From the NCBI RefSeq assembly GCF_035013165.1, contig NZ_JAYGJQ010000001.1, forward strand, positions 1,550,001 to 1,614,000: DNA of 64,000 nucleotides. Reading direction: 5' to 3'. Origin of the DNA: Bacteriovorax sp. PP10 (GTDB lineage: Bacteria; Bdellovibrionota; Bacteriovoracia; Bacteriovoracales; Bacteriovoracaceae). The position numbers and the translations under genes were made by a program. The notes under the pieces were generated by a model. The model was not told where the DNA came from and did not search any database. It saw only the letters and a list, made by a program, of their open reading frames with translations. Shown one piece after another: positions 33,591-42,354 of the stretch (its first letter is position 1; every line of letters begins with the position of its first letter).

Positions 33591-33657
33591 AGAAAGATCC
33601 TTATATGTGGTGGATGGGATGTCTTTATGGAGCACAATGTAAGACAGGTAGTTTGGC

Positions 33658-33687
33658 TTGTCAAACAACTTTATGGTGATGTATATA
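33658..33687 (+). promoter_or_regulatory. Candidate promoter of the iuc operon
   Basis: TTGTCA (33658-33663), 18 bases, TATATA (33682-33687), about 50 bases before the iucA start. An inverted repeat GTTTG-N6-CAAAC (33651-33666) overlaps the -35, so a regulator could bind there. No match to the classical Fur box (GATAATGATAATCATTATC) was seen. Confidence 0.4.
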
Positions 33688-33735
33688 AAAGGTAAGGAAG
33701 TTAAATATTTGGCCCTAAGGCCTAACATGAAATAA

Positions 33736-35493
33736 ATGCACACTAAACACCTATCGCTAAAGCATTCTGCCAATTGTTTTTTAAATTCTCTCTTTAGAGA
33801 GTTTAATGACTTTTTTTATGACACTGAATCGTCATCGTTTGTGATCAATTTAAAAGATGAAGGCATGCTGGTGATCCCGGTTGAGTACGTCTCATTAGTA
33901 GGAAGACATTCTTATCCCGGACATTTTTATTATAGAAAAAATAAAGACAGTGAAGCTTGTGAATTAAATTTTACAGAAGCTGTGGTTGTGTTACTGGATC
34001 ATCTTTCATCAATCTATAAAACATCTCCAGAGCAAGTGAGTATCTTCCTGGATCGAATCACTGGCAGTGTTCACAATATCGAAGCTGCGATTGCTCTTCG
34101 TGAGACAGACCTGATAGCTCTTTATAAAAATGCCACAATAGATTTCAAAGATGCTGAGCAAGCATTGATTGTCGGCCATACTTTCCATCCACACCCAAAA
34201 AATAGAGATGAATTTTCAGAAGAAGATTATAAAAAATATTCTCCGGAAGCTGCAGGAGATTTTAACCTGCACTGGTTTATGGTTCACTCTGAGATCACTC
34301 ATAAAATGGCCTCAAAGAGCTTTGATCATACAGAGTGGAATAAAGAAATTTTCTTAAAAGAGAATTCAGATTCAGAAGCATTTAAAGAATTCACGACAGA
34401 GGGCTTTATCCCTTTTCCTGTTCATCCATGGCAAAAAAACATCCTCTTAAAAATGCCTTTGATAAAAGAGTATATGGCAGAAGGTTTGATCGTTGACCTG
34501 GGGGCTTCTGAATACGTGGAAGAAAAGTGGTATCCAACTTCTTCTTTAAGAACGATTTATAATGAAACATCTCCTTATATGTTGAAGTTTTCACTGAGTG
34601 TGCGCTTAACAAACTCCCTGAGGCACATGCTGCCTGTAGAAGTCGTGAGAGGGCTTCAGGTCGTAGATGTTTTTTCTACACCTAATGGACAAACATTTTT
34701 AAAATCTTATCCGGACTTTAATGTTTTATTTGAACCCGCATTCATGGCCCTGATTGATCGCGATAAAAAAATTATTAATGAGACTATCATTTCATTGAGA
34801 CTGAATCCCTTCATTAATCATTCATCACAAAAGCTTGTCCTGGCGACACTGACTCAGGATAATCCGCTGGAAGGGATGAGTCTTATTGGCGGCCAGATCC
34901 AACGAGCAAGTGAGAGAAATAGTAAATCAATGGAGGTCAATGCCAAGACCTGGTTTGCAAAATTCCTTGAAGTTGCGGTGAAGCCTTTGATGATGGCACA
35001 GGCAAATTACGGAATCCTGTTAGGTGCTCACCAACAAAATTTAATTTTAGAAATTAAAGATAATATGCCGAAGGCCTCATACTTCAGAGACTGTCATGGA
35101 ACAGGTTATAGTAAAATTGGCTTCGAACTTTTTTCTAAAGAAGTAAAATTGATGACGATTGAGAATGGAAATATTCTTGATGAAACAAATGGTAATGCTC
35201 TTTTTGCCTACTATTTAGTTATCAATACAGTCTTTAATACTATCAGCACGATTGCTAAAGATGCCGGTATTGCTGAAGAGCAATTAATGGCAATGTTCCG
35301 AGAAGAGTTATTCAACTGGCGAGCATCTGGAGTTAAAGACTCATCTTGCTTTGATTACCTTTTAGATAATCCAAAACTTCTGCAAAAAGGAAACTTCCTT
35401 TGCTCATTCGTTAATATGAATGAGAATACAACTGATAATCCATTGGGGATTTATAACGCTTTCCCTAATCCAATCTACGAGATCAATCTATGA
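33736..35493 (+). CDS. iucA: IucA-type NRPS-independent siderophore synthetase
   Basis: 585 residues (E. coli IucA 574). Family blocks: LIVGHTFHPHPKN near residue 145 (the GHxxHPxxK ATP-site motif), PFPVHPWQ near 225, PTSSLRTIY and LKFSLSVRLTNSLRH near 260-290, ANYGILLGAHQQNLIL near 430, and the C-terminal KGNFLCSFVNMNEN, each matching IucA. In the aerobactin pathway IucA joins N6-acetyl-N6-hydroxylysine to citrate using ATP, in the cytoplasm. It is the first gene of the operon; its stop overlaps the iucB start (ATGA). No strong Shine-Dalgarno precedes the ATG. The product specificity is inferred from its gene neighbours. Confidence 0.93.
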   Translation: MHTKHLSLKHSANCFLNSLFREFNDFFYDTESSSFVINLKDEGMLVIPVEYVSLVGRHSYPGHFYYRKNKDSEACELNFTEAVVVLLDHLSSIYKTSPEQVSIFLDRITGSVHNIEAAIALRETDLIALYKNATIDFKDAEQALIVGHTFHPHPKNRDEFSEEDYKKYSPEAAGDFNLHWFMVHSEITHKMASKSFDHTEWNKEIFLKENSDSEAFKEFTTEGFIPFPVHPWQKNILLKMPLIKEYMAEGLIVDLGASEYVEEKWYPTSSLRTIYNETSPYMLKFSLSVRLTNSLRHMLPVEVVRGLQVVDVFSTPNGQTFLKSYPDFNVLFEPAFMALIDRDKKIINETIISLRLNPFINHSSQKLVLATLTQDNPLEGMSLIGGQIQRASERNSKSMEVNAKTWFAKFLEVAVKPLMMAQANYGILLGAHQQNLILEIKDNMPKASYFRDCHGTGYSKIGFELFSKEVKLMTIENGNILDETNGNALFAYYLVINTVFNTISTIAKDAGIAEEQLMAMFREELFNWRASGVKDSSCFDYLLDNPKLLQKGNFLCSFVNMNENTTDNPLGIYNAFPNPIYEINL

Positions 35494-36509
35494 TTAATAT
35501 GATGAAACCGATTACATATAAACCACTTCATAGTGGGGAAGCGATTACTGCAGAAATGATTGAAGGATTATGCCGAGTGAAAAACCAGCATAATGCCGAA
35601 CTTTTAGTTCAAGCAGAAGCCCATGGTGAGCTTTTAAAATTAAATGTTATGAAGAACGATTCACTGCTTAACGATGACCTTCTTCTCGTGGCCGTTGAAT
35701 ATGTTTTAGGCCACTCAACTGAATTGAAGTCAGTCGAAATTAATAACTTCAATCCTGATAAAAAAACGGGATATCTTTTGCAAAAGCATTTTGCAGACGG
35801 AAGTGATGTGATTCGTTTTGGCCGCCACCAGTTTTTCCAATTAAGAGGAATCTGGCATAAAGACCGCGACTATGTTTTAGGAATTGAAACATGGACATCA
35901 TCGTCCGCTGAAAGACTTCATCCTGTGCGCCCTGATATTCAAACGGGGACTCTTTATTCAAAGTATGTTCCCCAAATTGAGAAGACTCTAAGTTTTAGAA
36001 TGATCGATCCAGTCCGCGATCTTGATATTTTTCATGAATGGCACAATCAACCACGAGTGGCCGATTTCTGGGAGCTTCCACTTCCAAAAGCTGATTTAAA
36101 AGAATACATCTTAAAAGGTTTAAAAGACCCACATACGCTTCCGATGATTTTAGAGAGCAATGGTGTCGCAACTGGATACTTTGAAATGTATTGGTGCCGC
36201 GAAGACCGTCTGGCACCTTATTACGAAAGTGAATCATTCGATAGAGGATTTCACTTCTTAATCGGTGACACCGACTTCTTAGGTTTTCACAATACAGATG
36301 CGGCCATTAAATCATTACTGCACTTCTTATTTATCGATGAAATCAGAACCAGAAGAGTAATGGCCGAGCCTCGCTCTGATAACACTAAAGTTTTGAAGTA
36401 TGTTGAAACTTCTGGTGGGTGGAAAAAACTCTACGAATTCGATTTTCCTCATAAACGTGCTGCTTTACTTGAATGTAAACGCGAAGCTTTTTATATGGGA
36501 CACATATGA
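35490..36509 (+). CDS. iucB: IucB-type N6-hydroxylysine O-acetyltransferase
   Basis: 339 residues (E. coli IucB 315). The C-terminal GNAT-like domain holds the hallmark stretches KTLSFRMIDPVRDLDIFHEWHNQPRVADFWE near 170, SFDRGFHFLIGDTDFLG near 245 and FIDEIRTRRVMAEPRSDNTKVL near 275, and YEFDFPHKRAAL near the end, all close to IucB. Acetylates N6-hydroxylysine with acetyl-CoA to give the hydroxamate iron ligand. The ATG overlaps the iucA stop by four bases; a second Met four codons on could also serve. The N-terminal 130 residues are a variable half, longer than in E. coli. Confidence 0.92.
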   Translation: MINMMKPITYKPLHSGEAITAEMIEGLCRVKNQHNAELLVQAEAHGELLKLNVMKNDSLLNDDLLLVAVEYVLGHSTELKSVEINNFNPDKKTGYLLQKHFADGSDVIRFGRHQFFQLRGIWHKDRDYVLGIETWTSSSAERLHPVRPDIQTGTLYSKYVPQIEKTLSFRMIDPVRDLDIFHEWHNQPRVADFWELPLPKADLKEYILKGLKDPHTLPMILESNGVATGYFEMYWCREDRLAPYYESESFDRGFHFLIGDTDFLGFHNTDAAIKSLLHFLFIDEIRTRRVMAEPRSDNTKVLKYVETSGGWKKLYEFDFPHKRAALLECKREAFYMGHI

Positions 36510-38251
36510 GCGACTGGCAGACCGTAAACTTAAATCTTATTGCCAAGTCGATTGGCGAACTTTGTTATGAACAGATTTTAACAGCAGTTAAAGTTTCTGA
36601 GAATGAATACGCTATCGATTTAAAACACGGAGACCGCTACAGCTTTAAAGCATGGATGGGGATCTGGGATCATTTGAGAGTGGATCCAAAAAGCATCAAG
36701 AAAAAAGGATCAGAAGCAATCTCTGCCGGACAGTTTTTTATTGATGCCCAAGTTGATTTAGAAATGACTGACATTATTTTAGGAAACTTCCTGGAAGAAA
36801 TGCACAACAGTCTTTTTGCTGACCTTGCACTTTTAGCAAAACAAAAAGGTGTGTCTGCTGATTCAATGACAAATATGTCAGGTGAAGAAGTGCAGGCCTA
36901 TTTAAATGGCCATCCAAAAATTCTTTTAAGTAAAGGTCGTGTTGGATGGGGAGTCAGAGAGTTTGAAAACTTTGCTCCTGAAAGCGAAAAAGGTGTGTGC
37001 CTTTATTGGATCGCCGTAAAAAAAGAATTAGTAGAAAGCTCTTTTGATGATCAGATGGATGCTCGAAAACTTTTGTCAGAAAGTTTCGATAAAAATGAAA
37101 TGGAAAGATTTTATGAAATCTTAAAAGAAAAGAAAATTAACTTTGATGATTTTCATTTCATGCCAGTTCATCCTTGGCAGTGGAATCGTTTTATTAATAT
37201 TCAATACCACGCACAGGTTGTCACAGGAGACATCGTTTCATTGGGAATTTTAGGGGATGATTACGTTCCTCAAATTTCAATCAGAACACTGTCGAATCGC
37301 CACCACCCGAAAAAGTTAGATATTAAATTGCCGCTGACAATTTTAAATACTTCAGCAATCAGAGGAATTCCTGCTCGATATATTTCAGTCGGAGCAAAAC
37401 TTTCTCGTCACATTCTTGGTCTTTGCCATGAAGATGAATTGCTAAAAAAATACAATACAGACGTTCTGGTTGAGAAGGCCGGAATGACTGTGAAGCATGA
37501 ATTATTCTCTCAAGTGAAAGAAGTCCCTTACCGCTACAACGAGTTCTTAGGAACGGTTTGGCGTGAGAGTATGGCATCTAAACAAGGTCCAGGAGAGCTT
37601 GCAATCTTAACTGGCAGTCTTTTTTATCAAGACCTAGAGGGAAATTCTTTAATCGGTGGCTACATCAAGAAATCGGGTCTTTCTAAACAAGAATGGCTTA
37701 AAGAATATTTCACAGTTGTCATTTTACCTCTTTATCACCTGCAACTTAAGTACGGGCTAGGCCTTGTGTCTCACGGACAGAATATTATCCTGAAAATGAA
37801 GGACTTTAGACCCGTAAGTGTCATCCTGAAAGATTTTCAAGGTGATTTAAGACTGGCCCAAAATTCGGTACTACTAGAGAGAGAAGACTTTAAAGAAATA
37901 GCAGCGAAGTTGGACAAACTTCCGCCTAATTATTTGATCCACGATTTGATGACAGGACACCTGGTGACAGTGCTTCGTTTTGTGTCGGAAGTGATGGAAG
38001 AGAGTGATGGGTTAAAAGAAATCGAGTTCTATAAAATCTTAGCAAATATTGTGTCTGAGTATCTTGAAGGCAAAACGATTGACCCGGAATTAAATTTTTT
38101 AAATGAATCCGTTCATAGAGTTTTATTAAATAAAGTACGCTTTAAAATTGGTTACGGTGACTCCAGTGAGAGACTAAAACCAATGGTAGGCAAAGATCTT
38201 GCGAGTCCGCTTTACTTGGGACTTAAGCATAGAGAGGCAATCCATGACTAA
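36506..38251 (+). CDS. iucC: IucC-type NRPS-independent siderophore synthetase (second ligase)
   Basis: 581 residues, same family as IucA but from the IucC branch. Blocks: FMPVHPWQWNRF near 215 (nucleotide site), GDDYVPQISIRTLSNRHHPKKLDIKLPLTILNTSAIRGIPARYIS split over 250-300, ESMASKQGP near 350, YGLGLVSHGQNIILKM near 420. In aerobactin synthesis IucC adds the second hydroxamate arm to the IucA product, finishing the siderophore. The start overlaps the iucB stop (ATGA), and its end overlaps the iucD start by eight bases. Order and strand match the enterobacterial aerobactin operon. Confidence 0.93.
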   Translation: MSDWQTVNLNLIAKSIGELCYEQILTAVKVSENEYAIDLKHGDRYSFKAWMGIWDHLRVDPKSIKKKGSEAISAGQFFIDAQVDLEMTDIILGNFLEEMHNSLFADLALLAKQKGVSADSMTNMSGEEVQAYLNGHPKILLSKGRVGWGVREFENFAPESEKGVCLYWIAVKKELVESSFDDQMDARKLLSESFDKNEMERFYEILKEKKINFDDFHFMPVHPWQWNRFINIQYHAQVVTGDIVSLGILGDDYVPQISIRTLSNRHHPKKLDIKLPLTILNTSAIRGIPARYISVGAKLSRHILGLCHEDELLKKYNTDVLVEKAGMTVKHELFSQVKEVPYRYNEFLGTVWRESMASKQGPGELAILTGSLFYQDLEGNSLIGGYIKKSGLSKQEWLKEYFTVVILPLYHLQLKYGLGLVSHGQNIILKMKDFRPVSVILKDFQGDLRLAQNSVLLEREDFKEIAAKLDKLPPNYLIHDLMTGHLVTVLRFVSEVMEESDGLKEIEFYKILANIVSEYLEGKTIDPELNFLNESVHRVLLNKVRFKIGYGDSSERLKPMVGKDLASPLYLGLKHREAIHD

Positions 38252-39521
38252 ACATTACGATCTTGTCGGAGTAGGAATAGGGCCATTTAATTTGAGCCTT
38301 GCTTCTGTTTTAGATAAATCAAAAGATTTCAATTTCAGATTCTTCGATGCTAAGAAGAGTTTCGAATGGCATTCTGAAATTATGTTTTCTGATTCAGATA
38401 TGCAGACGTCTTACCTGAAGGATCTTGTCACTCCGGTGGATCCAACAAGCCCGTATTCATTTTTAAACTACCTGGTACAAAACGGACTTTTCCATGCTTT
38501 CATGAACACTGGAAGACAAGTGGTGACAAGACGTGAATTTGAAATGTACTGCCAGTGGGTCACCAAACAACTAGAACACAGACTGCAATTCGATACACCA
38601 ATTTCAAATGTTGATTTCAATGGATCTAACTTTGTGATCACTGCTGGAGCAGAGCAGTTCACTGCAAAGAATATTTGCATCGGAACTGGCATCACTCCAA
38701 GAATCCCTGAGTGTACAGTCGATTTAATTTCTAATAACTTCTTCCATGCAAAATCATCTCAACTTGCTGACTTAAATGTTGATGGCAAAGATGTGGTCAT
38801 TATCGGTGGCGGCCAAACGGGTGTAGAGATTTTTAGAAACAACTATAAATCGAAATGGGGAAAAGCAAAGAGCATCAAGCTTATTACAGGAAGATCAGGT
38901 CTTCAGCCGCTTGATGAATCTCCATTTACAAATGAATTTTTTACTCCAAGCTACGTAGAAGATTTTTTTCCGATGGATCAGGAAAGAAAAGGGCCGATTG
39001 TTAAGTCTCAAAAATTAGCTAGTGATGGAAATACTCCATCTTACCTAGAAGATATCTACCGTGAGCTTTACCAGTTAAAGTTTGTTGAAGGTACCTCTCA
39101 GGACATTCAAATCCTTCCAAGTAGAAGATTAAATGATGCCAGCGAAATTAATGGAAGGTATTTATTAGTCCTGGATAATGATTTCAGCGAAGGCCTTGAT
39201 GAGATCGCTGCAGATGTGGTTATTTTATGCACAGGATTTTCAAATACAATTCCTAAAATCTTAGATCCGATAAGATCAAAAATTAGTTTTGACCAGGAAG
39301 ACCGTTTTATCTTCAATCAGGATTTCTCAGTGAAGTGGAATGGATCAACTGACAATAAAGTGTTTGCACTTAATTTCAGCCGTCACTGCCACGGTATCTC
39401 TGAGCCTCAGACGAGTCTGATGGCCTGGAGATCAGCAACAATTGCAAATGTTGTCCTTGGGGAGAAGCTTTATCTAACTGCGAAGCAGGCCCCAAATTTT
39501 ATGAGCTATACTAAAAAATAA
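38244..39521 (+). CDS. iucD: IucD-type lysine N6-monooxygenase
   Basis: 425 residues from the ATG at 38244, preceded by AGAGAGG; an upstream in-frame start at 38199 is internal to iucC and unlikely. Two dinucleotide sites: FAD GVGIGPFNLSLAS near residue 8 and NADPH VIIGGGQTGVEIF near 180. The stretch DSDMQTSYLKDLVTPVDPTSPYSFLNYL near 50 is typical of IucD/PvdA N-hydroxylating enzymes. It hydroxylates lysine on the side-chain nitrogen, the first step of aerobactin synthesis. FAD-bound, cytoplasmic, NADPH-dependent. Ornithine as substrate cannot be excluded by eye, but the IucD-like neighbours favour lysine. Confidence 0.94.
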   Translation: MTKHYDLVGVGIGPFNLSLASVLDKSKDFNFRFFDAKKSFEWHSEIMFSDSDMQTSYLKDLVTPVDPTSPYSFLNYLVQNGLFHAFMNTGRQVVTRREFEMYCQWVTKQLEHRLQFDTPISNVDFNGSNFVITAGAEQFTAKNICIGTGITPRIPECTVDLISNNFFHAKSSQLADLNVDGKDVVIIGGGQTGVEIFRNNYKSKWGKAKSIKLITGRSGLQPLDESPFTNEFFTPSYVEDFFPMDQERKGPIVKSQKLASDGNTPSYLEDIYRELYQLKFVEGTSQDIQILPSRRLNDASEINGRYLLVLDNDFSEGLDEIAADVVILCTGFSNTIPKILDPIRSKISFDQEDRFIFNQDFSVKWNGSTDNKVFALNFSRHCHGISEPQTSLMAWRSATIANVVLGEKLYLTAKQAPNFMSYTKK

Positions 39522-39531
39522 TTGGATTTAT

Positions 39532-41670
39532 ATGAAATTTTTCTTTCCCGTATTTATGTTACTTGTTTCTCAAATTGCTTTTTCTCAAACTGAACCTAAT
39601 GGATCGCTAGAACTTGATTCAATTGTTATCAAAGGTAGTAAGGAAAAAAAGAAATACAAAGACACCACAACGAGCATCACTGTTTTAAAAGATGATACGT
39701 ACAAAGAAGGAGTAACTGATAACTCAATTTCAGCTCTTAATGGACAGTCTAACGTTCAGGTTAATAGAGACAGCAAAGGTGAGACATTCAGTATCAGAGG
39801 TATTAAAAATACCGGTGTAACAGGTTACCAAAAAGATAACCTTGCCTCGATTATCATCGACGATGTTTTTCAGACAGACCTCGCAATTAAAGCGGGAAGT
39901 TTTGACTTATGGGATATGGATAGAATTGAAATTCTTCGTGGGGCCCAGTCGACAACTCAAGGGTTCAACTCTCTTGCCGGAACTATTTTAGTTAACCACA
40001 ATGAGCCGACATTTTTCACAGAAGGGAAATTGAAATTAGGTTACGCCTCTTTCGATAGAAAAGAAGTAGGAGTCGCGACTAACCAGGAAATCATTCCAGG
40101 GAAATTAACTTCTAGAGTTGCTTACAATAAAGAAACGTCAGACGGCTTCATTACAAATACTACAACTAACAACAAAGACTGGGGATATAAAAACCGCGAT
40201 AACTTCAATGCGAAACTTTTATACCAGGCCACAAATGACGATAAACTTCTCTTCGACGTAAAAGTGATGAGAAATAAATCAGGTGGTAATTACGTTCAAG
40301 GCCCTGATCCATTCAAACGTCAGGTTACTGAAGATGTCGATCTAAGCTCACGTGTTGGAAATCAGCAGACGAGTCTTCGTTACTTAAAAACGATCAACGA
40401 AAACTTTAGCAATACAGCGATTCTTGCTTACTCTCAAAGTACTTTTAAGGAAGCATCGGACTCTGATGGAGCACAGGTTAATCTTGCGGGTACGAGGCAA
40501 GAAGACCATAAAGACAATTTCTACAGCTTGGAAAACTTACTTTATTTTAAAAATGATAAAGTAAACAACATGCTGGGAATGAATATTTCAAATTACACTC
40601 TTCGTGAGCACCATGATTTTAAATTGCTCTTTCCGATTGGTGGAGTGAACACAACTCCGGTTGCTGTTATCCAGGACTCTAAAAACATCCGCACGATTTA
40701 CTCGATCTTCAATTCATTCACATATGACTTCAATGATGAGCATTCAGTTAATCTTGGTGGGCGAGTTGAGTTTTCAAATAACAAGTTTGGAACAAGTGTT
40801 GTTGCTAAAAGAACAGAAGATACAGGAAGTGCCGGAACCAATACGACGGTTGATAACTATTTAATTAAGTCTTCTGGAAGTTATGGAGACAAAGAAGAGA
40901 ACTTCATCTTCCTTCCAAAACTTGGTTACGTTTATCACATGAACGCCCGCAATCACTTTGGAGCTGCTTATACTGAAGCTTACAGAAGTGGTGGTTTAAG
41001 TATCAACAGAAGTAGAGCGATCCCCGTTTCATACGACCCGGAAAGAACCAACAACTATGAGTTGTCGCATAAATATGAGCAGTCTCAATTTAATATCTCA
41101 ACAAACGTTTTTTACACTAACTGGAAACACCAACAGGTTTCGGTTCGCCTTTCAAACGATTTTTATGACACTCAAGTTGAAAATGCTTCAAGATCAGAAG
41201 TGTACGGGGCAGAAGTTCAAAGTAATTATTACTTAACACAGGCCCAAACAGTCACTTTAAATGCTGGGTATGTTCACACGCGCTTTGTGGATTTCAAAAA
41301 GAGCGGATTTAATTATACAGGTAAAGAGTTTCCCAATGCTCCCAATGTAACGGCGATGCTTAACTATAAGATTATGCTTACGGATATGTGGGCCCTTGGA
41401 GCAAGTGGGCGATTCCTGGGAAAATCATTCTCAAATGCTGAAAACAATAGAGAAATTACAGACCAGTACTACTTCGACGTGAACACGCAGTATGCATTTT
41501 CTTCCTACTCTCTGGAACTTTACGTGAAAAATATTTTCGACAAAGAATATGTGATATATGATGGGTCGCCGAGTTCAGCGTTAACTAATGCAACAGGTAC
41601 TTATAATGTTAAGTACTATCAAATCAATACCCCGAGAGAGCTAGGCTTCAGGGTAAATTATTTTTGGTAA
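39532..41670 (+). CDS. TonB-dependent outer-membrane siderophore receptor
   Basis: 712 residues. Signal peptide KFFFPVFMLLVSQIAFSQ; a TonB-box-like LDSIVIKGS follows; the plug (residues about 40-170) has FSIRGIKNTGVTGYQ, IIIDDVFQTD and WDMDRIEILRGAQSTTQG ... SLAGTILVNH. The barrel ends in the aromatic Trp of FRVNYFW, as required for outer-membrane insertion. It stands in the iutA position but is not an obvious close IutA homologue: the plug resembles a more general siderophore-receptor type. It is 10 bases behind iucD, so co-transcribed; likely imports the cluster's ferric siderophore. Confidence 0.93.
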   Translation: MKFFFPVFMLLVSQIAFSQTEPNGSLELDSIVIKGSKEKKKYKDTTTSITVLKDDTYKEGVTDNSISALNGQSNVQVNRDSKGETFSIRGIKNTGVTGYQKDNLASIIIDDVFQTDLAIKAGSFDLWDMDRIEILRGAQSTTQGFNSLAGTILVNHNEPTFFTEGKLKLGYASFDRKEVGVATNQEIIPGKLTSRVAYNKETSDGFITNTTTNNKDWGYKNRDNFNAKLLYQATNDDKLLFDVKVMRNKSGGNYVQGPDPFKRQVTEDVDLSSRVGNQQTSLRYLKTINENFSNTAILAYSQSTFKEASDSDGAQVNLAGTRQEDHKDNFYSLENLLYFKNDKVNNMLGMNISNYTLREHHDFKLLFPIGGVNTTPVAVIQDSKNIRTIYSIFNSFTYDFNDEHSVNLGGRVEFSNNKFGTSVVAKRTEDTGSAGTNTTVDNYLIKSSGSYGDKEENFIFLPKLGYVYHMNARNHFGAAYTEAYRSGGLSINRSRAIPVSYDPERTNNYELSHKYEQSQFNISTNVFYTNWKHQQVSVRLSNDFYDTQVENASRSEVYGAEVQSNYYLTQAQTVTLNAGYVHTRFVDFKKSGFNYTGKEFPNAPNVTAMLNYKIMLTDMWALGASGRFLGKSFSNAENNREITDQYYFDVNTQYAFSSYSLELYVKNIFDKEYVIYDGSPSSALTNATGTYNVKYYQINTPRELGFRVNYFW

Positions 41671-41679
41671 AATATTAGA

Positions 41680-42354
41680 ATGAGCACACTTTCGAACACA
41701 ACATTTAAATCAGTTTATGCATCTATCGGGTTGCATGTGGTTTTTGTTGTCCTTGGATCATGGGCCTTCTATAACAATTCAGTTCATACATTAGAATTAA
41801 CGGGAAAAGCTGGCGGTGGTGGAAAAACGATTTCACTATCTGGTATTAAGTTTGTTTCAAAAAACTCAGTAAGTGCTCCTGCGCGCTCAATCCCAACAAA
41901 AGCAATTGAGAAATCTGTCGTTACAAAAACGGCGACTAAGGCAATCGTTGCTACAGCGACGACAACTGATACGGTTTCTGTAACAAGCGGCGCGGTAAGT
42001 GCTGCTGTGACTGGTGGATCGGGTTCTGGTGTTGGATCTGGAGCAGGTAATGGTTCTGGAGCTGGTGCAGGTGATTTCGATCAAGGGCATCTGTTTGGTT
42101 TGATTAAAAATTTCTACGAAACTCGCTTGGGGGCAACTCTTAATATCCGCGAGAATCAGCTAATTAAAATTAAACTCATGTTGAGTAAAGAAGGCGATAT
42201 TCTTGATGCTATTTTAGTTCAAGGAACATTAGAGATGTCAGCACTAAGAAGAATTATTAGTGTGGCAAAAAATATCCCATTAAAAACTTTTTGGAATAGC
42301 TCGAGCAGTTATCCTAAAGAAATTATTGTTCCTCTCGTCCTGACACCAGGCTAG
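41680..42354 (+). CDS. TonB-like energy-transducing protein
   Basis: 224 residues. One N-terminal membrane helix (ASIGLHVVFVVLGSWAF) carries Ser15 and His19 in the S-x3-H spacing of the TonB membrane anchor. A spacer follows that is Ala/Thr/Ser/Gly-rich (GSGSGVGSGAGNGSGAGAG) instead of Pro/Lys-rich. The C-terminal 80 residues (LFGLIKNFYETRL ... LIKIKLMLSKEGDILDAILVQGT) look like a TonB C-terminal domain. TonB spans the periplasm and passes energy from ExbB/ExbD to the receptor. Nine bases behind the receptor gene; no exbB/exbD nearby. It abuts the convergent MFS gene without a gap. Confidence 0.75.
   Translation: MSTLSNTTFKSVYASIGLHVVFVVLGSWAFYNNSVHTLELTGKAGGGGKTISLSGIKFVSKNSVSAPARSIPTKAIEKSVVTKTATKAIVATATTTDTVSVTSGAVSAAVTGGSGSGVGSGAGNGSGAGAGDFDQGHLFGLIKNFYETRLGATLNIRENQLIKIKLMLSKEGDILDAILVQGTLEMSALRRIISVAKNIPLKTFWNSSSSYPKEIIVPLVLTPG

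Noticed and set aside
33591-33735. A Fur box in front of iucA
   Set aside because: No 19-bp match to GATAATGATAATCATTATC was visible; the inverted repeat GTTTG-N6-CAAAC is too short to call Fur.
33591-33773. N-terminal extension of the small secreted protein into the iucA start
   Set aside because: No ribosome site; the signal peptide with AAGGA upstream begins at 33590.
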